NCBI RefSeq assembly: GCF_014656195.1
Contig: NZ_BNBY01000008.1
Coordinates: forward strand, 116,374 to 180,373
From: Kitasatospora xanthocidica
GTDB lineage: Bacteria > Actinomycetota > Actinomycetes > Streptomycetales > Streptomycetaceae
DNA length: 64,000 nucleotides
Reading direction: 5' to 3'
Below are positions 34,400 to 41,660 of this stretch, one piece after another; positions within the stretch are counted from its first letter, which is position 1; each line of letters opens with the position of its first letter. The notes beneath the pieces are model-generated. The model ran no database searches. It was given only the letters and a program-made list of their open reading frames with translations, and was not told the DNA's origin. A program made the translations under genes and the position numbers.

Positions 34400-35398
34400 G
34401 TGACCTACGGAGAGCAGAACCCGTACCAGCAGCGGGGGTACGGGCAGGGGTACGGGTACGGCCATGGGTACGGGCGCCGGGTCCCGCTGTGGCAGCGCTT
34501 CCGGGGCGAGGAGTGGCCCACGCTGCGGGAGTTGCTGGCACCGGCGCGCGGCGCGATCCGCGGCTGCGTGCTGCTGCCGCTGCTCTTCTGCCTCTGGCCG
34601 TTCCTGCTCTTCCTCGGGCTCTACCCGATGGCGCGCTCGGCGCGACGGCTGGCCCGCCGGGTGTTCGTCGTGCCCGGGCCGCGCGGAATCACCGACCACG
34701 TGGTGCTGCGGGTGCAGCGGATCCGGGGCTGGCTGGCGCTCGCGGCGGGCTTCGCGGTCCTCGCGGTCTACGGGACGCCGGACGACTGGAGCGAGGCCAA
34801 CGACCAGTTCCAGCTCCGGCTGACGATCACGCCCTGGCTGGTCCTGGTGACGGCCCCGGCCGTGGTCGGGGTGCTGTTCCGGCTCGCCGGCCCCGCGGCG
34901 CGGCCGGCCATGCGGGCACAGGTCCGCCCGGCGGTGCTGATGGCGCTGCAGTACGTCGGCGCCTGCACGGCGGTGCCGGTGCTGCTCTGGCTCGCCGCCC
35001 AGGCGCGGGGAATGGTGCAGGTGCTGCTGGTCGGAAACCTGTTCGACATACTGGTCCTGGCCGCGCCGATCTGGGCGCTGATGTTCGTGGCCTTCGCCTC
35101 GCCGACGGTGGTCCGTACGGCCTTCACCCTGGACCGGGTGCACGCCGTCTTCCCGCCGGTGCTGACGGGCGTCCTGGTGTGGGAACTCGCCGTGATCGGC
35201 CTGCTGTTCGGTGGCCTGCCGCCCGGCCCGCTGCCCGTCGAGCTGGCCGCCGTCGTCGGCGGCCCGGCGACGGTCACGGCCGTCGCCTGGTGGGAGGTCC
35301 GGCGGCTCCGCACCCACTTCGGGGTGACGCTGCGCGGGGCGGCGGGTGCGGGTGGTTCGGGCGGTGCGGGCGGTGTGGGCGGTACGGGCGGCCGGTAG
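34400..35398 (+). CDS. Multi-pass membrane protein with Tyr/Gly-rich N-terminus
   Basis: A 332-residue integral membrane protein of unknown function. The N-terminus is cytoplasmic and rich in Gly, Tyr and Gln (residues 1-27), a composition associated with weak self-association. About seven hydrophobic segments follow, such as LLPLLFCLWPFLLFLGLYPM, WLALAAGFAVLAVYG, ALQYVGACTAVPVLLWLA and VLTGVLVWELAVIGLLFGG. The C-terminal tail is a run of GGSGG-like repeats. The GTG at 34400 has GTGAGGA upstream. It lies behind the PBP gene and might be expressed with it, but no partner is recognised. Confidence 0.78.
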   Translation: MTYGEQNPYQQRGYGQGYGYGHGYGRRVPLWQRFRGEEWPTLRELLAPARGAIRGCVLLPLLFCLWPFLLFLGLYPMARSARRLARRVFVVPGPRGITDHVVLRVQRIRGWLALAAGFAVLAVYGTPDDWSEANDQFQLRLTITPWLVLVTAPAVVGVLFRLAGPAARPAMRAQVRPAVLMALQYVGACTAVPVLLWLAAQARGMVQVLLVGNLFDILVLAAPIWALMFVAFASPTVVRTAFTLDRVHAVFPPVLTGVLVWELAVIGLLFGGLPPGPLPVELAAVVGGPATVTAVAWWEVRRLRTHFGVTLRGAAGAGGSGGAGGVGGTGGR

Positions 35399-35444
35399 GA
35401 CGAAGAGGAATGAACCGGGCGGAACGGGGCAGACGGCCACCGCA

Positions 35445-35516
35445 CCCGAGGCCTCCGGGGGAGGAGGCCTCGGGGAGCCGGCCGGGCCGGGCTGTCGGCG
35501 GACGGTCCGGCCCGGC
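35445..35516 (+). terminator. Two consecutive hairpins after the membrane protein gene
   Basis: The first has a perfect 12-bp stem (35445-35456 with 35463-35474, loop of 6 nt). The second has GCCGGGCCGG (35481-35490) pairing with CCGGCCCGGC (35507-35516) around a 16-nt loop. Together they separate the membrane protein gene from the convergent MDMPI gene. Confidence 0.7.
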
Positions 35517-35539
35517 GGGGCGCGGGCGGGCTTGCTCTC

Positions 35540-36301
35540 TCAGAGTGCGGTGTGGGCCAGCCAGTGGTGCAGGAGGGCGTGGTCGCCGGTGACCGTCACC
35601 CGGTCGTCCGTCGCGGGAAGGCGGCGGGAGAGGACGAGGAGGAGATCGGGGGTGCTCCCGGACACCACCACGTCGGCTTCGACCGGACCTCGTTCCCAGC
35701 GCGGGGCCTCGGGCGCCCGGGTGATCACCCAGCCCTCCGCGGTGCGTGGCCGCAGGCCGATCCGCTGTCCGTGGCCGGGGAGTCGGGCGAGGTCCGGGCG
35801 GGCGGCCGCCAGGGCGGGTGTGGTGAGGAGATCCAGGGTCTCGCTGACGCTGTCGGCCGCGAGGTCGTCGGGGAGGTCGAAGGCGGTGCCGGTCGCCGCG
35901 GCCGCGTCGTAGTGGTGGACACAGGTGTCGCTCACCATCCGGCGCAGGCAGAACGCGGCCGGGCGTGGCCCGAGGAAGGTGTGGACGGGGGCGTCCGGGC
36001 CGGCGTTCCGGACCGCATGGATCAGGTCCTCCGCGCCTTCGTGCAGCCAGTCGGCCCAACCGGCCGAGGGCCCGGGGTCGGCCCGGGCCGGGTCGGGTGC
36101 GGGCAACGGCTGGCCCGTGCGGACGAGTTCGGCCGCCCACCGGTGTTCCTCGCCGAGGTGTCCGACGAGGGTGCGCAGCGACCAGCCGGGGCAGGTGGGC
36201 ACCGGGGCCTCCGGGGCCTGCCCGGCGACCGCGCGGGCGAAGGCGGCGGTCTGTGCGCGCAGGCCCTCCACGAGCCGTACGGGGTCCAGCGTCGACGTCA
36301 T
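35540..36301 (-). CDS. Maleylpyruvate isomerase-like (MDMPI) family protein
   Basis: A 253-residue DinB/MDMPI-fold protein. The N-terminal helical bundle has PTCPGWSLRTLVGHLGEEHRW and the later RRMVSDTCVHHYDA. The His of GHLGEEH, Glu and the His of VHHYD form the usual metal-binding triad for mycothiol-dependent enzymes. The C-terminal part (about 170-253) is the SCP2-like MDMPI_C region ending LLLVLSRRLPATDDRVTVTG. It may conjugate or isomerise an electrophile with mycothiol; substrate unknown. GAGAGGAG precedes the ATG. It is divergent from a MerR gene, whose operator sits in its promoter. Confidence 0.9.
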   Translation of the reverse strand: MTSTLDPVRLVEGLRAQTAAFARAVAGQAPEAPVPTCPGWSLRTLVGHLGEEHRWAAELVRTGQPLPAPDPARADPGPSAGWADWLHEGAEDLIHAVRNAGPDAPVHTFLGPRPAAFCLRRMVSDTCVHHYDAAAATGTAFDLPDDLAADSVSETLDLLTTPALAAARPDLARLPGHGQRIGLRPRTAEGWVITRAPEAPRWERGPVEADVVVSGSTPDLLLVLSRRLPATDDRVTVTGDHALLHHWLAHTAL

Positions 36302-36333
36302 GACGACAACTCCTCTCTCGGGGTGACGCCGGT

Positions 36334-36365
36334 ACCGTAGGAGCTCCAGTCCGGTGGAGGTTCAA
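36334..36365 (-). promoter_or_regulatory. MerR-type promoter and operator for the MDMPI gene
   Basis: On the minus strand, -35 TTGAAC (36365-36360) and -10 TACGGT (36339-36334) are 20 bp apart, longer than usual and as expected for MerR-controlled promoters. The inverted repeat CTCCA-N6-TGGAG (36344-36359) lies between them. The right arm also supplies the ribosome site of the divergent MerR gene. Confidence 0.7.
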
Positions 36366-37286
36366 GTGCCCTTGCCCGATGAGACCTTGGGGATCGGTGA
36401 GCTGGCCCGGCTGACCGGCCTGCCGGTGCGGACCGTCCGGTTCTACTGCGACGAGGGCATCGTCGACTCGCTGCGCAGTACGGGCGGGCACCGCAGGTTC
36501 GACCGGGCCGCCGTGGAACGGCTCGCCCTGGTCCGGCGGCTGCGCGGGCTGGGCCTCGGGCTGCCCTCGATCAGGCGGGTGCTGGTCGGCGAGCACACGG
36601 TGTCGGAGGCGGTGGCCGCCGAACGGGCAGCGCTCGACGTCCAGTTGGCCGATCTGGCCTGGCGGCGGGCCTCGCTGCGCGCCGTCGAGGAGACCGGACC
36701 GGCCGAACGGGCCGTACGGCTGGACCTGCTGGCGGCCGCGCAGAACGGCCGCGCCGCCCACGACGCGCTGACCGACTTCTGGCGGCGAGCGCTCACCACG
36801 CCGGTGTCGGAGGCGATGCTCGCCGCGTTCGTGACCGCCGCCGTCCCCGAGCCGCCCGCCGACCCGTCCCCGGCGCAGGTGGTCGCCTACGCCGAACTGT
36901 TCGCCCTGGCCGGGGACCGGGAACTGGCCCGCCTCCTGCTCGCCATGGGACGGGCCAACGCCGAACTGGTCGCCGACGAGATCGGCCTGCTGGCCGGGAT
37001 CGGCGAGGCCTGCGCGCTGGCCCGCCCCATGGTGGGGACGGGCGAGCCGCCCCGCGAGGGCCCCGAACTCGACCGGTTCGTCACGGCCCACGCCGAGGCA
37101 CGCGGCGGCACCGACACCCCGCCCTTCCGACGCGGACTACTGGCCCACGTGGCCGCCGACCGCGACCCCCGGATGCGGCGCTACTGGCGCCTCGTCGCCG
37201 AGGCCGGCGGCGACCCGGCCACACCGGGCGCCGCCCACCTGTGGCTGACCGACGCCCTGGCTCAGGCGGTGGGGGAGAGGGCATGA
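36366..37286 (+). CDS. MerR family transcriptional regulator
   Basis: A 306-residue MerR regulator. The N-terminal winged helix starts ETLGIGELARLTGLPVRTVR, then FYCDEGIVDSLRSTGGHRRF and the dimer helix. The C-terminal part, longer than in metal-sensing MerR proteins, has an all-helical ligand-binding look and lacks the cysteine sites of metal sensors. The GTG at 36366 has GGAGG 5 nt upstream; a GTG 12 nt earlier is possible but lacks that site. It probably activates the divergent MDMPI gene by untwisting its long spacer when it meets an electrophile or drug. Confidence 0.92.
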   Translation: MPLPDETLGIGELARLTGLPVRTVRFYCDEGIVDSLRSTGGHRRFDRAAVERLALVRRLRGLGLGLPSIRRVLVGEHTVSEAVAAERAALDVQLADLAWRRASLRAVEETGPAERAVRLDLLAAAQNGRAAHDALTDFWRRALTTPVSEAMLAAFVTAAVPEPPADPSPAQVVAYAELFALAGDRELARLLLAMGRANAELVADEIGLLAGIGEACALARPMVGTGEPPREGPELDRFVTAHAEARGGTDTPPFRRGLLAHVAADRDPRMRRYWRLVAEAGGDPATPGAAHLWLTDALAQAVGERA

Positions 37287-37336
37287 GAAAGCGGTGCCTC
37301 GTCCGGATCGGACGAGCCACCGCTCAGAGGGACTGT

Positions 37337-37537
37337 TCAGAGGAGCCCGAGGTCGAACTCGCCGGTGGCGACTGCGGAGATGAAGGCGGTGTGGGCGGCG
37401 CGGTCGATGGCCAGGGCGGGACCATTGGGGTCCTTCGAGTCACGGATGTAGGAGACCGGACCACCAGGGATGGCAACCTCGACGCAGTTGTCGTCTCCTG
37501 CGCTGTAACTGGACTTCTTGAAGGTCGGTTGGGTCAC
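37337..37537 (-). CDS. DUF397 protein, partner of the XRE regulator
   Basis: A 66-residue protein of the DUF397 family. The family pattern is clear: FKKSSYSAGDDNCVEVA, VSYIRDSKDPNGPAL and FISAVATGEF. Such proteins act with Scr1/BldB-like XRE regulators in Streptomyces. The GTG at 37535-37537 overlaps the stop of the XRE gene as GTGA, so the two are translationally coupled. A second, very similar copy (about 80% identical by eye) stands alone at 39514-39714. The small acidic protein probably modulates the regulator. Confidence 0.93.
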   Translation of the reverse strand: MTQPTFKKSSYSAGDDNCVEVAIPGGPVSYIRDSKDPNGPALAIDRAAHTAFISAVATGEFDLGLL

Positions 37538-38382
37538 TTGATCTTGTCTCTCTGTGCGGTGATGTAGGCGAGCGAGGAGTCGACGGACATGGCTTCTGCT
37601 GTGATCTCTTGAAACTTCGAGCGGTAGAGCTCTACGTCGGCTGGGTCCTCGACCCACAGACTGCTCAACAGTCCTTCGACCAGCACGACATCGAGGTCCT
37701 TCCGCTGCGGGAATCCCATGAGTGCGAACGCTCCCGTCATTCCGGGATGGACCGCCGCACCGATCGGCATGACCTGGATGTTGATGTTGGACAGGCTGCT
37801 GAGCGTCAGCAACCTGTCCAGTTGGGGGACCATGATCTCAGGGCGGTTGGCGTTCGAGCAGAGGGCCGCCTCATGGATGACGGCCCATACCTGCACGGGG
37901 TTCGGTCGCGTCAGGATGGACTGGCGTGCCATTCGAACCTGGACCAGGTCCTCGACGGAACCGCCGGACCGAATGCGCAGCCGATCGATGACGATGCGCG
38001 CGTATTCGGGCGTCTGGAAGAGTCCTGGGATCAAGGTCGGTTCGTACGTCTTGTACGTGGTGGCATCGGCTTCCAGGAGGATCAGGTCGGTTGCGGTGGA
38101 GTTGATGACATCGCGGTAGCTCAGCCACCAACCGCGCTTGCTACCGTCCTTCGTGATGGCGATCAGTCCCGCCCGGTAGTCCTCGTCGTCACATCCGTAG
38201 TAGTCGAGGAGCTTGTTGACGTCCTCGACTTTGGCTGCGGTGTGGGCGGTCTCGATTCGGGTGAGTTTGGCCTGGCTCATCCCCGTGGCATCCGCCACCA
38301 CCTCGGCGGTGAGCCTCCGCTCCTCGCGTAGCTTCCGCAGCACGCCGCCGAGCCTCCGCCGGCGAACGGTCGAGACTGCCAT
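37534..38382 (-). CDS. XRE family regulator with DUF5753 (Scr1-like)
   Basis: A 282-residue regulator. The N-terminal helix-turn-helix (residues about 8-70) shows LGGVLRKLREERRLTAEVVA, then GMSQAKLTRIETAHTAAKVE. The rest is the DUF5753 domain, with IPGLFQTPEYARIVI, the IHEAALCSN segment and NINIQVMPIGAAVHPGMTGAF typical of it. The ATG at 38380-38382 has GGAGGGG 5 nt upstream. Members with a coupled DUF397 gene are used by Streptomyces to set development and antibiotic timing. It is divergent from a histidine-kinase-like ATPase. Confidence 0.94.
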   Translation of the reverse strand: MAVSTVRRRRLGGVLRKLREERRLTAEVVADATGMSQAKLTRIETAHTAAKVEDVNKLLDYYGCDDEDYRAGLIAITKDGSKRGWWLSYRDVINSTATDLILLEADATTYKTYEPTLIPGLFQTPEYARIVIDRLRIRSGGSVEDLVQVRMARQSILTRPNPVQVWAVIHEAALCSNANRPEIMVPQLDRLLTLSSLSNINIQVMPIGAAVHPGMTGAFALMGFPQRKDLDVVLVEGLLSSLWVEDPADVELYRSKFQEITAEAMSVDSSLAYITAQRDKIK

Positions 38383-38483
38383 CTTGTCCCCTCCTGAGTT
38401 ACCAGTTGACCAGTCTGCCTGTGCGACGTGTGGCAGCGCCACCGACAACTGCCCTTCAAAGGCACCGAATTCAGGTTCGATTT

Positions 38484-38493
38484 GCAAATTTGC
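38484..38493. promoter_or_regulatory. AT-rich palindrome in the XRE/ATPase divergent region
   Basis: GCAAATTTGC is a perfect 10-bp palindrome in an unusually AT-rich stretch of the 275-bp divergent region. It is the best candidate operator for the XRE regulator here. TTTGC occurs twice within it. Confidence 0.4.
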
Positions 38494-38657
38494 GAGCTTC
38501 TGAGAGTGAGTTGCCTTAGGGGTCGCACAGGCTGCATGCTGAGCGTAGCGGGTCGCGCGCTCTGAGTAGGGGCCGATCCGTGATCTCGCCGTTCCATGAG
38601 ACGCGCCTGTCGATATGCGGCGATGGAAGATTCACTTCACCCCACGGAGGTCCCTTC

Positions 38658-39035
38658 GTGTTCCCCCTCGAAATCCCCCCTGACTGGTCGGCCTCGCGCG
38701 AGGAGTTGCGCGTGGCCATGGCGCGCGCCGGGTGGAGGCCCGACCTGGTCGCCGACGCGGAGCTCGCCCTGCTCGAACTCTTCGTCAATGCGTGGCGCCA
38801 TGGGGGCAGTCCGGCGCCGATGGTCGTGATCGTGGTGCTCGACGGGGTCCTCCGGGTCTCCGTCAGCGACGCGAGCCCTGCTCTCCCGGTTCAGCGGGAC
38901 GGCTCGGCGGGCCCCGACCCCTACGCCCTCTCCGGGCGGGGTCTCTGCCTCGTCCGCTCGCTCACCAACCGCTTCGGCGCGGACCCCCGGGAGCGCGGAA
39001 AGTCGGTCTGGTTCGAGCTGGACTCCGCCGCGTGA
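38658..39035 (+). CDS. HATPase_c-type ATP-binding protein (anti-sigma factor-like)
   Basis: A 125-residue protein of the RsbW/SpoIIAB-like ATPase fold. DAELALLELFVNAWRHG is the N-box with Asn, VVLDGVLRVSVSDASPA the G1 box with Asp, and GRGLCLVRSLTNRFG the G2 box. These are the features of serine-kinase-type anti-sigma regulators that accompany XRE/DUF397 genes. The GTG at 38658 has GGAGG 7 nt upstream; the open frame extends about 80 bp further without a ribosome site. The next gene starts inside its stop (GTGA), so it is an operon. Confidence 0.85.
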   Translation: MFPLEIPPDWSASREELRVAMARAGWRPDLVADAELALLELFVNAWRHGGSPAPMVVIVVLDGVLRVSVSDASPALPVQRDGSAGPDPYALSGRGLCLVRSLTNRFGADPRERGKSVWFELDSAA

Positions 39036-39295
39036 CCGCCGCCGACGGCCGGCCGATCGAGCCGGACGACTCGCTGATGCGCACCTACACCGAACCGGAG
39101 GTCGCCTACCTGATCGCCGAACTCCAGGAGCGAGGGCGCGAGTTCGGCCTGCTCTGGCCGTCCGCCACCACGGACAGCGTCGTGGACGGCCGCGTCCTCG
39201 TCCGCTTCGGCAACGCGCCGGCCAGCACCGTCCTCAACCTCCTCACTCTCCTTCGCGAGCACGCGAAGCCCGAGGACGGCCCGTGCGACTCCTGA
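39032..39295 (+). CDS. Small protein of the ATPase operon
   Basis: An 87-residue soluble protein without a recognised domain. It is coupled to the ATPase gene by a GTGA overlap and itself overlaps the next small gene. It has an N-terminal VTAADGRPIEPDDSLMRTYT segment and an Ala/Leu helix near the end. A damaged copy of its first 13 codons is found at 40653-40691, so the locus has been duplicated in part. It may be an adaptor for the ATPase. Confidence 0.7.
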   Translation: MTAADGRPIEPDDSLMRTYTEPEVAYLIAELQERGREFGLLWPSATTDSVVDGRVLVRFGNAPASTVLNLLTLLREHAKPEDGPCDS

Positions 39296-39399
39296 TCGGC
39301 CTGGCGGCCCTCCTCGCCATCGCCGTCGTCGCGCTCGGCGCCGTCGCCGCCCGGCGGATGCCCCACCACCCGGACCGCGTCCGCCAACCGGCGGCCTGA
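39283..39399 (+). CDS. 38-residue single-pass membrane peptide
   Basis: A very small gene at the end of the ATPase operon. It codes MRLLIGLAALLAIAVVALG, one membrane helix, then a short positively charged tail (ARRMPHHPDRVRQPAA). The GTG at 39283 overlaps the upstream gene by 13 bp and has GAGGA 6 nt before it, which is the best argument that it is real. It may anchor or signal for the ATPase system. Such peptides are easily missed because of their length. Confidence 0.6.
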   Translation: MRLLIGLAALLAIAVVALGAVAARRMPHHPDRVRQPAA

Positions 39400-39434
39400 C
39401 CCCCGCCCCCGCTCCGGCCGCCCGGCAGACCCAC

Positions 39435-39820
39435 CGGGCGGCCGAGGCATGCACAGGAAGTCGGACCCGCCGACTTCTCGTGCACCATCGCCCGAGGGGT
39501 CATCCAACGTTCCTCAGAGGAGTCCGAAGTCGAACTCGCCGCTGGCGACGGCGTGGATGAACGCCTGATGCGCTGCCCGGTCGATGGCCAGCGTGGGACC
39601 GTTCGGGTCCTTTGAATCGCGGATGAACGAGACCGGGCCGTCCGGGACGGCGACCTCGACGCAGTTTTCGTTGCCGCCGCTGTACGTCGACTTCTTGAAG
39701 GTCGGTTGGGACACTCGGTCCTGCCTATCTCTCTGCGACGAGGAGGGCTTTCAAGGGGGACGCCCTCCCGTCGGGCGGCCACGGCATGCACAGGAAGTTG
39801 ACCTCGCCGACTTCTGGTGC
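39435..39820. repeat. 49-bp direct repeats flanking the lone DUF397 gene
   Basis: The segments 39435-39483 and 39772-39820 align over 49 bases with about 42 identities, including the shared core GGCATGCACAGGAAGT. They lie in the same orientation on each side of the DUF397 gene (39514-39714). The first copy also contains a GAAGTCGG hairpin that is lost in the second. They may be remains of the duplication that produced this gene. Confidence 0.65.
39514..39714 (-). CDS. Second DUF397 protein, without a regulator partner
   Basis: A 66-residue paralogue of the protein at 37337-37537, with the same FKKSTYSGGNENCVEVA and VSFIRDSKDPNGPTL pattern. Unlike that copy it has no XRE gene beside it. The GTG at 39712-39714 has AGGA 4 nt upstream. 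It is flanked by 49-bp direct repeats, and the whole arrangement looks like a duplicated and partly lost XRE/DUF397 module. It could still work with the XRE protein two kilobases away. Confidence 0.85.
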   Translation of the reverse strand: MSQPTFKKSTYSGGNENCVEVAVPDGPVSFIRDSKDPNGPTLAIDRAAHQAFIHAVASGEFDFGLL

Positions 39821-40053
39821 CACAGCCCATCCAACGGACGGCACGTGTGTGAAACGACGTCAGTGCCGCCGAAGATGACCGACGTAGCTCTCCGTGCCCA
39901 TCGCCACCGGCCCGCGGGAACCGGCCCGCCCGGCGTGGGGCCGAACGGTCGAATCTGTTGGCGAGCTGTTCCTGGACGAACCGGTGGTCATGGGGCGGAG
40001 GCTATGAATGGGGCGCCTGATCCCTCAAGGACATCGACCTCAGGAGAGACATG
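39715..40053 (+). other. 339-bp gap: repeat copy and promoter-like repeat
   Basis: No gene was found here. It holds the second 49-bp repeat (39772-39820) and a 64-bp segment (39847-39910) that recurs at 40703-40766 with about 47 of 64 identities and an 18-base exact core (GTAGCTCTCCGTGCCCAT at 39884-39901). This core sits 150-170 bp before the barrel-protein gene and may belong to its promoter. Confidence 0.45.
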
Positions 40054-40560
40054 ATGCGCCCCATCGCAAGGGCCGGTCTCGGCACGGCCGCCGCGCTGAT
40101 CACCCTTCTCGCCGCCGCCCCCGCCGCGACCGCCACGCCGACCACCGGATCCGCCGACCCCGTCGCCCGGGACCGGGCCATCACGCTCATCGGCAGGCTC
40201 GCGCAGCAGACGTTCTTCCCCGTCAACCCCGGTGGCGCCCCCGCCCAGGGAGACCGGACCGTCTTCCGCTCGGTGCTCTCCGATCTGGACGGCAACCAGG
40301 TCGGCGAGACCGGCGGCACGTGCACCACCACCCGCACCGACAACGGCGGCGCGGAGGAGTGCACCGTGACCTACACCCTCCCGGGCGGCCAGATCACCGC
40401 CCAGGGGATGGTCTTCGGCCACCTCAACCCGGGCCCGCCCCCCTCCTTCGACAACGCGATCACCGGCGGCACTGGGGACTTCGCCCGCGCCCGCGGCTCG
40501 ATCCACGCCGACACGGTCGCTCCGGGCACGAGGCGCTTCATGATCGACCTCGACAGCTGA
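40054..40560 (+). CDS. Secreted allene oxide cyclase/dirigent-like barrel protein
   Basis: A 168-residue exported protein. The signal peptide has LGTAAALITLLAAAPAATA and cleavage near ATATP. The mature part has the eight-strand barrel pattern DRTVFRSVLSDLDGNQVGET, then GGTCTTTRTDNGG with a cysteine pair and FDNAITGGTGDFARARGSI, which resembles plant dirigent and allene oxide cyclase-like proteins found widely in Streptomyces. A fatty-acid or phenolic ligand is possible but not shown. AGGAGA fits the ATG at 40054 better than the one three bases earlier. Confidence 0.8.
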   Translation: MRPIARAGLGTAAALITLLAAAPAATATPTTGSADPVARDRAITLIGRLAQQTFFPVNPGGAPAQGDRTVFRSVLSDLDGNQVGETGGTCTTTRTDNGGAEECTVTYTLPGGQITAQGMVFGHLNPGPPPSFDNAITGGTGDFARARGSIHADTVAPGTRRFMIDLDS

Positions 40561-40616
40561 CCGCCCACGGGGCCGGCCGCCGAGGACCTTCGGGGAAGCG
40601 GGGGCCATGCCCACGG

Positions 40617-40654
40617 ACACGGCCCCGCCCGGGTTCGCCTGGGCGGGGCCGTGT
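40617..40654 (+). terminator. 14-bp terminator hairpin after the barrel protein gene
   Basis: Positions 40617-40630 and 40641-40654 form a perfect 14-bp stem (arms with CGGCCCCGCCC) and a 10-nt loop, 57 bp after the stop codon. The next duplicated fragment starts directly at its right arm. Confidence 0.8.
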
Positions 40655-40874
40655 GACCGGCGCCGACGGTCGGACGATCGAGCCGGACGACCTGCGGCGC
40701 GCGTGTGACATGGCGTCAATGTCACGGGCTGCGACCGGTGTAGCTCTCCGTGCCCATGGCGATCGGGACGTGCACGAAGGGGCTTGCGGCCCTTGCTCCA
40801 GAGCGGTTGACTGGAGGGAGACGATTCATCTGCCATCCCACCCGATGCCTTCCGGGATTCGCCGTCCGAGGTGA
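40653..40874 (+). pseudogene. Fragment duplicated from the ATPase-operon small gene
   Basis: The first 39 bases match the start of the gene at 39032 with 36 identities (VTGADGRTIEPDD versus VTAADGRPIEPDD). After that the frame reads into sequence that also forms the 64-bp promoter-like repeat (40703-40766). It contains GTGACAT-N7-ATGTCAC (40705-40725), a perfect 7+7+7 inverted repeat. No later similarity to the parent protein is seen. It is best read as a decayed partial copy; the 73-codon frame is probably not translated. Confidence 0.55.
40703..40766 (+). repeat. 64-bp repeat, second copy of 39847-39910
   Basis: Contains the same 18-base core GTAGCTCTCCGTGCCCAT at 40740-40757. It lies about 260 bp before the start at 41027 in the 466-bp gap between the barrel protein and the next operon. 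The rest of that gap (40875-41026) shows no gene. Confidence 0.5.
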
Positions 40875-41026
40875 ATGCGCGGACCCCCGCGGGCCCCGAT
40901 GGTCACGTGCGGTGAGCGGAACTCCGAGGGGATGCGCTCCGGGTCACGATGCGGGGTCGGTGGTCTGAGGCCTGCGGTCTGCGGCTCGGCGCCCGCGATG
41001 CGTTAGCTGATGCAGGAGGTCAGGTC

Positions 41027-41314
41027 ATGACTTGGCAAGTTCCGCCGGCCGGAGCGCCCCGATGGTTCCTGGCCCACGGGCAGGCCGCCCAGTTCGGTTA
41101 CACCTTCGGCGGCGTCTACCAGGGGCCCCAGTACGTCGAGGCGAAGCTCGACTTCAGCAGCGGTCCCGCGGATCCGCGCGACCTCGTCGTCCAGTGGCAC
41201 GGCCTGGAGAACCGTGCGGTGTTCGGCGGCGCGCAGGACAACTACATCGTGGGCATCTGGAACCCGTCGAGCGTCGACATCTGGTTCCACCTGGACGGAG
41301 GCGGCGTGACATGA
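41027..41314 (+). CDS. Hypothetical aromatic-rich protein
   Basis: A 95-residue protein with no domain I recognise. It is rich in Gly, Trp, Phe and Tyr (TFGGVYQGPQYVEAKLDF, NYIVGIWNPSSVDIWFHLDG), suggesting a small beta-sheet fold, perhaps with a carbohydrate- or membrane-facing surface. There is no signal peptide. AGGAGG lies 7 nt upstream of the ATG at 41027, a strong start. Its stop overlaps the next gene as ATGA, so the two form an operon of unknown role. Confidence 0.75.
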   Translation: MTWQVPPAGAPRWFLAHGQAAQFGYTFGGVYQGPQYVEAKLDFSSGPADPRDLVVQWHGLENRAVFGGAQDNYIVGIWNPSSVDIWFHLDGGGVT

Positions 41315-41592
41315 CGCACGAGAGCGGTACGGCGGCCAGACTGCTCGTCCTGGCGGACGAGCAGGGCAACATCATCGCGGCATCCGCCGTTCCCGAGCCC
41401 GGGGCAGCGAGTACGGACGCTCCTACATCGACCGGAGTCCGCGCGTCGGAGGGCAGGGTGCTGCACGAGGTCTCGCTGCCCGAGGGGCGGCTGCGGGCCG
41501 TCGCGGGCGAATCCCTCGGGGACTACTACGTAGCAGTCGAGGGCGGTGAGCCGAGGCTGGTCAAGCGGTCCTCGGGCAACGCGGGGGCCTGA
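41311..41592 (+). CDS. Hypothetical protein of the same operon
   Basis: A 93-residue protein without a named domain. The sequence ARLLVLADEQGNIIAASAV, then GRVLHEVSLPEGRLRAVAGE, looks like two small beta-rich segments joined by a Ser/Thr/Pro-rich link. It starts at ATG 41311 inside the upstream stop (ATGA), so expression is coupled to the aromatic-rich protein. A strong bidirectional hairpin follows. Function is not predictable. Confidence 0.72.
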   Translation: MTHESGTAARLLVLADEQGNIIAASAVPEPGAASTDAPTSTGVRASEGRVLHEVSLPEGRLRAVAGESLGDYYVAVEGGEPRLVKRSSGNAGA

Positions 41593-41602
41593 CCGCGGAC
41601 GT

Positions 41603-41645
41603 CGAAGGGGCGGCCCCCGCGCACCGCGCCGGGGCCGCCCCTTCG
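41603..41645. terminator. 15-bp bidirectional terminator hairpin
   Basis: Positions 41603-41617 and 41631-41645 form a perfect 15-bp stem (arms containing AAGGGGCGGCCCC) with a 13-nt loop, between the small operon and the convergent nmtR gene. Confidence 0.8.
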
Positions 41646-41660
41646 CGTGCCGCTCCCGCG

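Noticed and set aside
40653..40874. A real small gene homologous to 39032-39295
   Set aside because: Only the first 13 codons match; the rest is unrelated and overlaps a promoter-like repeat.
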